From the NCBI GenBank assembly GCA_031292175.1, contig JARLHQ010000006.1, positions 1 through 64,000 on the forward strand: a stretch of 64,000 nucleotides of DNA, written 5' to 3'. This document shows, in pieces, positions 7,886-16,159 of this stretch. The DNA comes from Humidesulfovibrio sp. GTDB taxonomy: Bacteria > Desulfobacterota > Desulfovibrionia > Desulfovibrionales > Desulfovibrionaceae. Position numbers and translations under genes: made by a program. Positions within the stretch are counted from its first letter, which is position 1, and every line of letters starts with the position of its first letter. The notes under the pieces are model-generated. The model worked only from the letters and a program-made list of their open reading frames with translations, was not told the DNA's origin and did no database searches.

Positions 7886-9547
7886 TTACGGCAGCATCCA
7901 GTGCAGCCAGTAAGCCTGCAGCATGGTCAAGGTGCACACGAAGGCAAGCATGGCGATGGAATGCTTCAGGGTGAAGCGGAAGATGTCGCCGTCATGCCCA
8001 ACCATGTTCGAAGCCGCGGTGGCCACCGAGATGCTCTGCGGGGAGATCATCTTGCCGGTGACGCCGCCCGAGGAGTTGGCGGCCACGCACAGGGCGGGGT
8101 CCACGCCGATCTGCTGGGCGGTGGTCTTCTGCAGCGCGCCGAACAGCGCGTTGGACGAGGTGTCGGAACCGGTCAGGAACACGCCGAGCCAACCAAGGAT
8201 CGGGGCGAAGAACGGGAACCAGGAGCCGGTGGCGGTCAAGGCCAGGCCCAGGGTCGAGCTCATGCCGGAGAGGTTCATGATGTTGGCCAGGGCCAAAATC
8301 ATGGCGATGGTCAGAATGGGGTAGCGCAGCTGGTGCACGGTGCGGCCCAGGCAGGCGGCGGCCTTGTCGTAGCCGTAGTGGGGAATCACCAGCACGGCCA
8401 GGAGACCCGAGAACAGAATGGCCGTGCCCGCGGCGGACATCAGGTTCAGGCCATACACAGCGGCAAGCGGGGTGGCCTTGCTCACGACAGGCGTGGTCCT
8501 GATGATCATGTTATGCAGGCCGGGCCACTGGATATTGATGAGCAGGATCTTATCCAGGATCGCCTTCACCGGGGCCAGACCCCACAAGAGGACCATAAGG
8601 GCCAGGATGACATAAGGCATCCAGGCGCGCAGCACCTGCCCCAAGGAGTACTTGCACTCGGTCACGCCGCAGGTGGACGGGGCTTCGTCCGGGAAGTGCC
8701 AGGTATTCTTGGGCTTCCAGACCTTGAGGAAGGAGCCCAGGAGCACGATGCACACGATGGACGAGGCGATGTCCGGCAGGTAAGGGCCGTGGAAATTGGA
8801 CATGAGGAACTGGGTGCCCGCGAAGCTCACGCCCGCCACGAGGATGGCCGGCAGGATCTCCATGGAGCGCTTCCAGCCGCTCATGGTGACGGAAAGCCAC
8901 AGGGGCACGATGACCGACAGGAAAGGCAGCTGACGGCCCACGATGGAGCTGATGTGCATCATGTCGATGTCCGTGACCTTGGCGGCCACCACGATGGGAA
9001 TGCCGATGGCGCCGAAGGCCACAGGCGCGGTGTTGGCGATGAGGCAGATGCCCGCGGCGTACAGCGGGTTGAACCCAAGGCCCACCAGCATGGCCGCGGT
9101 GATGGCCACCGGCGTGCCGAAGCCCGCCGTGCCCTCAATGAAGGAGCCGAAGGCGAAGGCGATGAAGATGGCCTGGAGACGGCGGTCTTCCGTGATGCTC
9201 GCGAGCGAGTTCTTGATGATCTCGAACTCGCCGGATTCAACGGTCATGTTGTACATCCAGATGGCCGTGATGACGATCCAGACGATGGGGAACAAACCGA
9301 AGGCCGCGCCATACAGCGTGGCGTCCAAAGCCAGAGCGGCGGGCATGTGCCAGCCGAAAATCGCCAGCAGCACCGCAGCGGCGGTGGCCATGAACGCGGC
9401 CTTGTGGCCGGCTTTGCGCTGCACGGCCAGCATGTAGAACAGGATGGCCAGCGGGATGGCCGCCACAAGCGCGGGCATCAGGTAGCTGCTCCCGAACGGC
9501 ATGTAATTCTGGGTCCAGGTAACGACTTCTGCCACAGATGGTTCCAT
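7886..9547 (-). CDS. lctP: L-lactate permease (LctP family)
   Basis: A 553-residue, very hydrophobic inner-membrane protein with about a dozen or more membrane segments, of the size typical for the LctP/LldP lactate-proton symporters. Recognisable stretches are FGSFIEGTAGFGTPVAITAA near residues 114-133 and VAANSSGGVTGKMISPQSI near the C-terminus, both family hallmarks. It imports lactate (and probably glycolate) for the dehydrogenases in the same operon. It lies between ackA (71 bases upstream) and the LUD gene. The start at 9547 follows an AAGGAGGAG-type site. Confidence 0.95.
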   Translation of the reverse strand: MEPSVAEVVTWTQNYMPFGSSYLMPALVAAIPLAILFYMLAVQRKAGHKAAFMATAAAVLLAIFGWHMPAALALDATLYGAAFGLFPIVWIVITAIWMYNMTVESGEFEIIKNSLASITEDRRLQAIFIAFAFGSFIEGTAGFGTPVAITAAMLVGLGFNPLYAAGICLIANTAPVAFGAIGIPIVVAAKVTDIDMMHISSIVGRQLPFLSVIVPLWLSVTMSGWKRSMEILPAILVAGVSFAGTQFLMSNFHGPYLPDIASSIVCIVLLGSFLKVWKPKNTWHFPDEAPSTCGVTECKYSLGQVLRAWMPYVILALMVLLWGLAPVKAILDKILLINIQWPGLHNMIIRTTPVVSKATPLAAVYGLNLMSAAGTAILFSGLLAVLVIPHYGYDKAAACLGRTVHQLRYPILTIAMILALANIMNLSGMSSTLGLALTATGSWFPFFAPILGWLGVFLTGSDTSSNALFGALQKTTAQQIGVDPALCVAANSSGGVTGKMISPQSISVATAASNMVGHDGDIFRFTLKHSIAMLAFVCTLTMLQAYWLHWMLP

Positions 9548-9618
9548 AAACTCCTCCTTGCGTGTGTGTGCCGATGCCTCCCGCCCGGACGGATCCGCGC
9601 GGGAACTGCGCCCTAGCT

Positions 9619-10830
9619 TCAGCTGGCTCGCAGGACTCCGACCGTCTGCCGCGCGATCTCCAACTCCTCGTTGGTGGGGATCACCAGCACCCGCACCGGG
9701 GAGTCGGCGCAGGCGATGTCGCGCGCGCCTCGCACCGGTGCGAGGTTACGGTCGTGGTCAAGCTTGATGCCAAGGTGTTCGAGCCCCCGCACGGAAAGCT
9801 CGCGGGCCACGGGGTCGTTCTCCCCGATGCCGGCGGTGAACACGATGGCGTCTACCCGGCCGAGCACCGCCAGGTAGGAGCCGATATACTTGCGATTGCG
9901 GTAACCGAACATGTCGAGCGCCAGCTTGGCCCTGCTATCGCCCTGCGCAACGGCCGCGTGGATGTCGCGCATGTCGTTCTTGCCGCAAATGCCCTTAAAA
10001 CCACTCTGCTTGTTCGTCAGCTCGTTGATCTCCTCAATCGACATGCCCTTGGCCGCGCCGAGCAACGGATAGATGGCCAGGTCCGCGTCGCCGCAGCGCG
10101 TGCCCATGATGAGCCCTTCAAGAGGGGTCAGGCCCATGCTCGTGTCCACGCTCTTGCCATTCCGCACGGCGCACATGGAGCTGCCGTTGCCAAGGTGCAC
10201 GGTGATGAGGTTCAGATCCCCCGCGCTCTTGCCCAGGAAGCGCGCGGCCTCCTTGGAGACATAGGCGTGGGAGGTGCCGTGGAAGCCGTAGCGGCGCACC
10301 TTGAGCTCTTCATAGAGCTCGTACGGCAGGGCGTACATGTAGGCGCGGGGGGGCATGGTCTGGTGGAACACCGTGTCGAACACGGTGACCTGGGGCACCT
10401 TGGGGAACAGGTGCCGCGCGACGCGGATGCCCGCCAGGTGGCCGGGATTGTGCACCGGGCCCAGGGGGATCAGTCTGGTCAACCCGGCGATCACGGCGTC
10501 GTCCACCAGGCAGGAGCGGTCAAAGAGGTCACCGCCCTGCACGACGCGGTGGCCGATGGCCTCGATTTCGTCCAGGCTCTTCACCACGCCGCGTTCGGCG
10601 TCGGTGATGAGCCCGATGACGAGGTGCATGCCCTCCTCGTGGTCGGCGATGGGTTGGGTGAGGCTGATCTTGTCCTCTTTGTCCGTGTCCGGGGCGATCT
10701 TGTGGGTGACGCTGCCCATCCCCTCGCCGATGCGCTCCACGCCGCCGGAGCAGAGAACCCGCTCCGTGCGCATGTCGAGGAGCTGGTACTTGATGGACGA
10801 GCTGCCGGAATTGATGACCAGAACATTCAT
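9619..10830 (-). CDS. ackA: Acetate kinase
   Basis: Converts acetyl phosphate plus ADP to acetate plus ATP, the substrate-level ATP step of lactate oxidation in these organisms. It has 403 residues, the usual length. The N-terminal MNVLVINSGSSSIKYQLL (phosphate loop of the ASKHA fold), GHRVVQGGDLF, RRYGFHGTSHAYVS with catalytic His, and AGIGENDP near the C-terminus are all present. It begins 10 bases after pta, so the two are translated from one message. Cytoplasmic. Confidence 0.97.
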   Translation of the reverse strand: MNVLVINSGSSSIKYQLLDMRTERVLCSGGVERIGEGMGSVTHKIAPDTDKEDKISLTQPIADHEEGMHLVIGLITDAERGVVKSLDEIEAIGHRVVQGGDLFDRSCLVDDAVIAGLTRLIPLGPVHNPGHLAGIRVARHLFPKVPQVTVFDTVFHQTMPPRAYMYALPYELYEELKVRRYGFHGTSHAYVSKEAARFLGKSAGDLNLITVHLGNGSSMCAVRNGKSVDTSMGLTPLEGLIMGTRCGDADLAIYPLLGAAKGMSIEEINELTNKQSGFKGICGKNDMRDIHAAVAQGDSRAKLALDMFGYRNRKYIGSYLAVLGRVDAIVFTAGIGENDPVARELSVRGLEHLGIKLDHDRNLAPVRGARDIACADSPVRVLVIPTNEELEIARQTVGVLRAS

Positions 10831-10840
10831 GGGAATCTCC

Positions 10841-12943
10841 CTAGCCCTTCAGGGCCTGGGCCTGTATGGCCGTGATGGCCACGGTGTTGACGATGTCGGG
10901 CACGGTGCACCCGCGCGAGAGGTCGTTGACCGGCTTGTTCAAGCCCTGGAGCACCGGGCCGATGGCCACGGCCTGGGCGGAGCGCTGCACGGCCTTGTAG
11001 GTGTTGTTGCCGGTGTTCAGGTCCGGGAAGATGAACACGGTGGCGCGGCCCGCGACCATGCTGTCGGGCATCTTGGTGTGCGCCACGGAGATATCCACCG
11101 CGGCGTCGTACTGCAGCGGGCCTTCGAGCAGGAGCTCTGGCGCGCGCTCGTGGGCGATCCTGGTGGCCTCGATGACCTTCTCCACGTCCTCGCCCTTGCC
11201 CGAGGCGCCGGTGGAGTAGGAGAGCATGGCCACGCGCGGCTCCAGGCCGAAGATCTTCGCCGTCTCGGCGCTGGACAGCGCGATCTCGGCCAGTTCCTCC
11301 GCCGTGGGATTCGGGTTCACGGCGCAGTCGCCGTAGACCAGCACGCGGTCCTTCAGACACATGAAGAACACGCTGGACACGATCTTGGAGCCGGGCTTGG
11401 TCTTGATGATCTCAAACGCCGGGCGGATGGTCTGCTGCGTGGTGGTCACGGAGCCGGAGACCATGCCGTCGGCGTGGCCTTTGTAGACCATCATGGTGGA
11501 GAAGTAGGTCGGATCGAGCATGCGGTCGCGGGCGTCCTCCTCACGGATGCCCTTGTGCTTCCTGAGATCGAAGTAGGTTTGCACGTAGTCGTCGTAGAAC
11601 GGGCTCTGGCCGGGGTCGATGATCTGCACGCCCTCAAGCTCCAGGTTGAACTGGCTCATGCGGGCGCGGATGTCCGCCTCGCGGCCGAGCAGCGTCACGT
11701 CCACCACGCCGCGCCGCAGCAGGATGTCCGCCGCGCGCATGATGCGCTCGCCCGTGCCCTCCGGCAGCACGATGCGCTGCTTGTGGGCCTTGGCCTTCAT
11801 GATGAGGTTGAACTCGAACATCTTGGGCGTGACCGTGGTGGGCTTGGCGGCCACCAGCTTGGCGCGCAGTTCCGGCAGGTCCACGTTCTCCTCGAACACG
11901 CGCAGGGCCGACTGGATCTTGTTCTGGTCGCCGGGCTCGATGCGGCCGTACAGGTCATACAGCACGCGCGTGGCCTTGAAGGTGTGGCCCTCGGTCACCA
12001 GAATGGGGATGGGCGCGCCCACCCAGCCCTCGATGAGCTGGCGCACGCTCTTCGCAGGCTCAAACCCGCCGGTGAGCAGGATGCCGGAGATGTCCGGATA
12101 GTTGGTGGAAAGCCGGGAGGCCAGGCTGCCCAGAATGATGTCGCTGCGGTCGCCGGGGGTGATGATGAGGCTGCCGCGCTCAATGTAGTTCAGAAAATTG
12201 CCCAGCTGCATGGCGGCGATGACGTAGTTGTCCACCAGATTGCTGGCCATGTCGCCGCCGTAGATGACGCGGGCGTTCAGCCACTTGATGACGTCGGCTA
12301 CGGTGGGCTTGCCCAGGCGCGGCTCCTCGGGGATCACATAGATGGGGAAGCAGTCCGGGCAATGGATGCTTTTCTTCAGATCCTCCACCATGCTGGCGCC
12401 GTCCACGTCCTCCACGCGGTTGATGATCGCGGCCAGGATGTCGAGGCCCTTTTCCTCGAAAGACTCAATGGTGAGCAGGGTCGAGGCGACGATCTCGTCC
12501 TGGGACTTCTTCTGGCCGTTGCTGACGAGCAGCACCGGACAGCCCAGGTTGGCGGCGATGTCGGCGTTGATGTCGAACTCAAACGCGGAGTCCGTGCCCA
12601 GAAAGTCCGTGCCCTCGCAGAGGATAAAGTCGAACCGGTTCTTGAGCGAGTTGAAGTCGCTCAGGATCTTCTCGAGCAAGGCCTCGTGCTGGCCCAGGTT
12701 GATCATCTCCCGGGCCTTCTGCATGGTCATGGAGTAGGCCTCGGAATGGCGCATGTCGAGGTGGAACTGGTTCGTGACCAGATTGATGTCATGGTCCTTG
12801 GCGCTGGCTTCCGAGGCCGTGATGATGGGCCTGAAGAACGCCACACGCTGAATGTCGCGGGACAAAAGCTGCATGAGTCCCAGGATGATGGCGGACTTGC
12901 CGCTTCTAGGCTCGACGCCGGTGACGTAAAGTGTATCAGCCAC
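10841..12943 (-). CDS. pta: Phosphate acetyltransferase (long form with DRTGG domain)
   Basis: Converts acetyl-CoA and phosphate to acetyl phosphate, feeding acetate kinase. The 700-residue protein is the long three-domain form: an N-terminal P-loop region like dethiobiotin synthetase (GVEPRSGKSAIILGLM), a central DRTGG regulatory domain (about 215-330) and a C-terminal catalytic PTA domain (about 375-695) with VLPEGTGERIMRAADILL and FPDLNTGNNTYKAVQRSA. The start MADTLYVTG follows GGAGCGA. Cytoplasmic, and next to ackA. Confidence 0.96.
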   Translation of the reverse strand: MADTLYVTGVEPRSGKSAIILGLMQLLSRDIQRVAFFRPIITASEASAKDHDINLVTNQFHLDMRHSEAYSMTMQKAREMINLGQHEALLEKILSDFNSLKNRFDFILCEGTDFLGTDSAFEFDINADIAANLGCPVLLVSNGQKKSQDEIVASTLLTIESFEEKGLDILAAIINRVEDVDGASMVEDLKKSIHCPDCFPIYVIPEEPRLGKPTVADVIKWLNARVIYGGDMASNLVDNYVIAAMQLGNFLNYIERGSLIITPGDRSDIILGSLASRLSTNYPDISGILLTGGFEPAKSVRQLIEGWVGAPIPILVTEGHTFKATRVLYDLYGRIEPGDQNKIQSALRVFEENVDLPELRAKLVAAKPTTVTPKMFEFNLIMKAKAHKQRIVLPEGTGERIMRAADILLRRGVVDVTLLGREADIRARMSQFNLELEGVQIIDPGQSPFYDDYVQTYFDLRKHKGIREEDARDRMLDPTYFSTMMVYKGHADGMVSGSVTTTQQTIRPAFEIIKTKPGSKIVSSVFFMCLKDRVLVYGDCAVNPNPTAEELAEIALSSAETAKIFGLEPRVAMLSYSTGASGKGEDVEKVIEATRIAHERAPELLLEGPLQYDAAVDISVAHTKMPDSMVAGRATVFIFPDLNTGNNTYKAVQRSAQAVAIGPVLQGLNKPVNDLSRGCTVPDIVNTVAITAIQAQALKG

Positions 12944-13180
12944 GATTCTCGCTCCTTGGTTGTGATGCTCGCCTATAAGGGCTCCCGGCGCCGGGTTGTT
13001 CTTGAGGGGGTCTCAGGGGCTGGGGGCCGCCCGACGCCGGGAGTGATCCTCTTCTGTGCCTCTCCTGCAAGGCGATCCGTTGGTCATTGTACTTACAGGA
13101 GATTTTCCGTGGCGGAAAGTCCCGCCAAGGCGCGCAAATTGCGAGCGCGCAAACAACCGTCTTCGTTTCCAGACCGCCCG
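12944..13180 (-). other. Intergenic gap inside the lactate unit
   Basis: This 237-base gap is the largest break in the lactate unit, between the iron-sulfur gene and pta. It holds small inverted repeats (TTTCCG-TGG-CGGAAA at 13104-13118 and a GCGCGC pair around 13131-13151) and, on the minus strand, a TACAAT hexamer near 13087-13092 without a good -35 box. An extra promoter for pta-ackA is therefore possible but not shown. No terminator is evident. Confidence 0.4.
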
Positions 13181-14470
13181 CTATAGGCTGTCCGCGTAAA
13201 TCTCCATGGGATGCTTCACGCTGATGCTGTCCCCGTTGCGCGAAAGCATGTCCGAGATCTGGAGCATGCAGGCCGGGCAGCCCATGGCCACCACCTGCGC
13301 CCCGGATTTCTTGATGTTGTCGCGCTTCTGCTGGCCGATCTTGGCCGAGATGCTGGCGTGGGTCAGGGTGAAGCTCCCGCCGCAGCCGCAACAGGCGTCG
13401 GCTGCGGGCATTTCCGTGATCTTGTAGTGCGGGTTCATGGAAAGCACGGTGCGCGGCTGAGCGGCAACGCCGAGCGACTTCTTCAGGTGGCAGGGGTCAT
13501 GCACCGTTACGGACACGGCGTCGGCCGCGGGCGCGGGCGGGGTGAGACCAAGCTTGTCCACCACGAAGGCGTTGACGTCCATGATCTTGGCCGAAAGCTC
13601 GCGGATCGCCGCCTGCTCCGAGGCGCTCATGCCTCCCGCCATCGCGGGCCAGATCTTCTTCATGGTCGAGGTGCAGGTGGCGCATGGCGTCACCAGGGCG
13701 TCGAACTTGCCGCCGGCGAACACGGCCAGGTTGGCGCGCACCAGCTTCTCATAGCTTTCGCGGTCGCCGGAGGACAGGGCCGGAATGCCGCAGCAGGCCT
13801 GGCCTTCGGGCATGAACACGCCCACGCCGTGGTGGTCCAGGACCTTCAGCACCGCGTGGCCCACGCGGGGGAAGATCTTGTCCACAAGGCAGCCGGGGAA
13901 GAAGGCCACCTTGAGCCCGCTTTTGCCCGCCGGGGTGTCCAGGCTCGGGATGTCCTTGTGCAGCGACGTCTTGGCGAGCAGCATCAGGTGGCGCTCGCCC
14001 AGGATGGGCTCCAGAATCTTGGAACAGGACGAGCCGATGACGTCGTTCGCCGGGCTCGTGAACAGCCCCTGGAACTTGGAGGCGATTCCAAGCAGGTTGT
14101 TGAACAGCCCGGGCTTGGTCAACAGGCCACGGAAAATGAACTTCTTGATGGGCGGCAGGCCCATGTACCCGGTCAGGATGGTTCTGGCCTTGAGGAAGAT
14201 ATCCAGGGCCTTCACGCCGCTGGGGCAGTTGGCCGCGCAGGAGCCGCAGAGGAGGCAGCGCGTGAGTTTGTCCTGCACGCCCTGGGGATTCTTGATCAGC
14301 TCATGGGCCAGGCCTTCCAGCAGGGCTATCTTGCCGCGCGCCACGTCGGCCTCGCGGCCGGTCTGGCCATAGATGGGGCACACGGCCTGGCACATGCCGC
14401 AGCGCATGCAGGAGACGAGCTGGTCGTCCAGCTCCCCCAAGAGCTTCAGAAGTTGGCGCATGTCGCTCAT
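13181..14470 (-). CDS. Iron-sulfur/CCG-domain partner of the FAD lactate (glycolate) dehydrogenase, GlcF-like
   Basis: A 429-residue electron-transfer subunit. Two ferredoxin motifs near the N-terminus (CMRCGMCQAVCPIYG and CLLCGSCAANCPSG) are followed by two CCG domains (GCLVDKIFPR, CCGIPALSSG, CATCTSTMKK, HDPCHLKKSLG and CCGCGGSFTL). It should accept electrons from the FAD subunit encoded immediately upstream (stop and start separated by two bases) and pass them on at the membrane or to another carrier. The start was set at 14470 (MSDMRQLLKLL) because the longer frame overlaps glcD extensively and reads as unrelated sequence. No membrane segment is seen. Confidence 0.9.
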   Translation of the reverse strand: MSDMRQLLKLLGELDDQLVSCMRCGMCQAVCPIYGQTGREADVARGKIALLEGLAHELIKNPQGVQDKLTRCLLCGSCAANCPSGVKALDIFLKARTILTGYMGLPPIKKFIFRGLLTKPGLFNNLLGIASKFQGLFTSPANDVIGSSCSKILEPILGERHLMLLAKTSLHKDIPSLDTPAGKSGLKVAFFPGCLVDKIFPRVGHAVLKVLDHHGVGVFMPEGQACCGIPALSSGDRESYEKLVRANLAVFAGGKFDALVTPCATCTSTMKKIWPAMAGGMSASEQAAIRELSAKIMDVNAFVVDKLGLTPPAPAADAVSVTVHDPCHLKKSLGVAAQPRTVLSMNPHYKITEMPAADACCGCGGSFTLTHASISAKIGQQKRDNIKKSGAQVVAMGCPACMLQISDMLSRNGDSISVKHPMEIYADSL

Positions 14471-14472
14471 GG

Positions 14473-15852
14473 CTATTCCCCGATGACCTTGCCGGGATTC
14501 AGGATGCCCTTGGGGTCCAGGGCCTTCTTGAGACGGCGCGAGAACAGGATGGTGGCGCGGTTGGTCTCCTTTTCCATATACTTGCTCTTGGCGATGCCGA
14601 TGCCGTGCTCGCCGGAGAGGGTGCCGCCCAGGGAAAGCGCCACGTCGAAGATGTTGTCGATGGCTTCCTCGACGCGCCTCCACTCGTCCTTGTTGCGGCG
14701 GTCGGTGAGGATCGTGGGGTGCAGGTTGCCATCACCCGCGTGGCCGAAGGTGCCGATGGTCAGCTGGTACTTGGCGGCGATGTCGCCCAGGGCATGCATC
14801 ATGGCCGGGATCTTGCTGCGGGGCACGGTGGCGTCCTCCAGCACGGTGGTGGGGCTCACCCGGGCCAGGGCGGACAGGGCCGCGCGCCTGGCTTCCCAGA
14901 CCTTGTTGCGCTCCTCGGCGTCCTTGGCCACCTGGATGCGCTGGGCGCCCATCTTCTTGCAGATGGCCTCCACCTTCTCGGCCTCGTCGGCCACCTGGCC
15001 GGGGTGGCCGTCCACCTCGATGAGCAGCAGGGCCTGGGCCTCCACGGGCAGCCCGGCGTGGGCGAAGTCCTCCACGGTGCGGATGGTGAAGTTGTCCATG
15101 AACTCCAGGGTGGCGGGCACGATCTTGGCGGCGATGATGGCGGCGACCGCCTCGGAGGCCTTGTTCACGTCGTCGAAGATGGCCATCATGGCCTTGGCGG
15201 CCAGCGGAGGCGGCACCAGCTTGAGGGTGATCTTCTCGAACACGCCGAGGGTGCCCTCGCTGCCGACCATGAGGCCGTGCAGGTTCAGGCCGGTGACGCA
15301 CTTGACCGTGCGCGAGCCGCTCTTCACGATCTCGCCGTCCACGTCGAAGAAATCCACGCCCATGACATAGTCCTTGGTGACGCCGTACTTGAGCCCGCGC
15401 AGGCCACCCGCGTTTTCGGCCACGTTGCCGCCGATGGTGCTGACGGCCTGGCTGCCGGGATCGGGCGGGTAGAACAGGCCGCGAGAAGCCACCTCGGCCG
15501 CGAACTTGGCCGTGATGACGCCCGGCTCCACGATGGCGTAGAGGTCGGCCTCGTTGATCTCCAAGATCTTGTTGAGCGCGTTGGTCAGCACCACCAGACC
15601 GCCCAGCTTGGGGATGGTGCCGCCGGAAAGATTGGTGCCGCTGCCGCGCACGGTGAGGGGCAGGCCGTTGTCATTGGCGAGCTTGACCACGCGACCCAGG
15701 GCCTCGCGGGTTTCGGGCCGCACGATGAGGGAGGGCATCACGGGGTCCAGCACCGCCGCGTCGTAGGCGTACGAGAAGCGCTCGCTCTCGCTGGCCATGA
15801 CATTGGCCTTGCCCACCAGGGCCTCAAAGTCTTTCTTCAGGGCGTCGCTCAT
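14473..15852 (-). CDS. glcD: FAD-linked D-lactate/glycolate dehydrogenase, GlcD-like
   Basis: A 459-residue flavoprotein of the VAO/PCMH family that oxidises a 2-hydroxy acid; in this operon D-lactate is the likely substrate. The FAD-binding motif PLTVRGSGTNLSGGTIP and GGNVAENAGGLRGLKYG are clear, and the C-terminal FAD-oxidase domain ends with GHAGDGNLHPTI and SGEHGIGIAKSKYM, whose histidines line the active site. The start was set at 15852 (MSDALKKDFEALVG): GGAGGGAG lies just upstream, and the sigma-54 promoter at 15913-15928 would fall inside the longer frame. It is the first gene of the lactate operon. Confidence 0.92.
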   Translation of the reverse strand: MSDALKKDFEALVGKANVMASESERFSYAYDAAVLDPVMPSLIVRPETREALGRVVKLANDNGLPLTVRGSGTNLSGGTIPKLGGLVVLTNALNKILEINEADLYAIVEPGVITAKFAAEVASRGLFYPPDPGSQAVSTIGGNVAENAGGLRGLKYGVTKDYVMGVDFFDVDGEIVKSGSRTVKCVTGLNLHGLMVGSEGTLGVFEKITLKLVPPPLAAKAMMAIFDDVNKASEAVAAIIAAKIVPATLEFMDNFTIRTVEDFAHAGLPVEAQALLLIEVDGHPGQVADEAEKVEAICKKMGAQRIQVAKDAEERNKVWEARRAALSALARVSPTTVLEDATVPRSKIPAMMHALGDIAAKYQLTIGTFGHAGDGNLHPTILTDRRNKDEWRRVEEAIDNIFDVALSLGGTLSGEHGIGIAKSKYMEKETNRATILFSRRLKKALDPKGILNPGKVIGE

Positions 15853-15912
15853 GCTGGATCTCCCTCCGGGTGGCTTCGGCAGGACCGGGGGTCCGCCTCT
15901 TGAAAGGCCTAA

Positions 15913-15928
15913 GGCAACTACCGTGCCA
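15913..15928 (-). promoter_or_regulatory. Sigma-54 (-24/-12) promoter of the lactate operon
   Basis: Reading the minus strand, TGGCACGGTAGTTGCC matches the sigma-54 consensus, with GG and GC exactly ten bases apart. The predicted transcript start is near 15902, some 50 bases before the glcD start codon, which leaves room for the GGAGG site. A sigma-54 activator is encoded next door. Confidence 0.93.
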
Positions 15929-16000
15929 GCGCTAACAAGCCTGAATATCCGCAATGTGTCTGCCAGGTTACCCGAATGTCACCGTTCGCCCACCATTCGC

Positions 16001-16020
16001 GTGTCCGAAATATCGGACAC
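16001..16020. promoter_or_regulatory. Palindromic activator site (UAS 1)
   Basis: A perfect 20-base dyad, GTGTCCGAAATATCGGACAC (8-bp arms, 4-base spacer), lies about 75 bases upstream of the -24 box. That is a normal distance for an enhancer site of a sigma-54 activator. It is the most symmetric element in this gap. Confidence 0.8.
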
Positions 16021-16122
16021 GCCCGGCCCGGCTCCTCGGCACCGCTGGGCGGCACAGGGCCACGGCGGCGGCGGCAAAACGCGCCGGGCCGCCGCAAGCT
16101 GGTCTGGGCCATGGTCCGGAGC

Positions 16123-16142
16123 GTATCCTAAAAATCGGACAA
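16123..16142. promoter_or_regulatory. Second, degenerate activator site (UAS 2)
   Basis: GTATCCTAAAAATCGGACAA matches the perfect dyad at 16001-16020 in 16 of 20 positions, in the same orientation, about 120 bases further upstream. Paired sites fit cooperative binding of activator dimers. Confidence 0.62.
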
Positions 16143-16159
16143 AATCTCAGGCAACGCGC

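Noticed and set aside
10355-13186. Very long plus-strand frame opposite ackA and pta
   Set aside because: Same reasoning: it is an antisense shadow of two textbook enzymes with no domain content.
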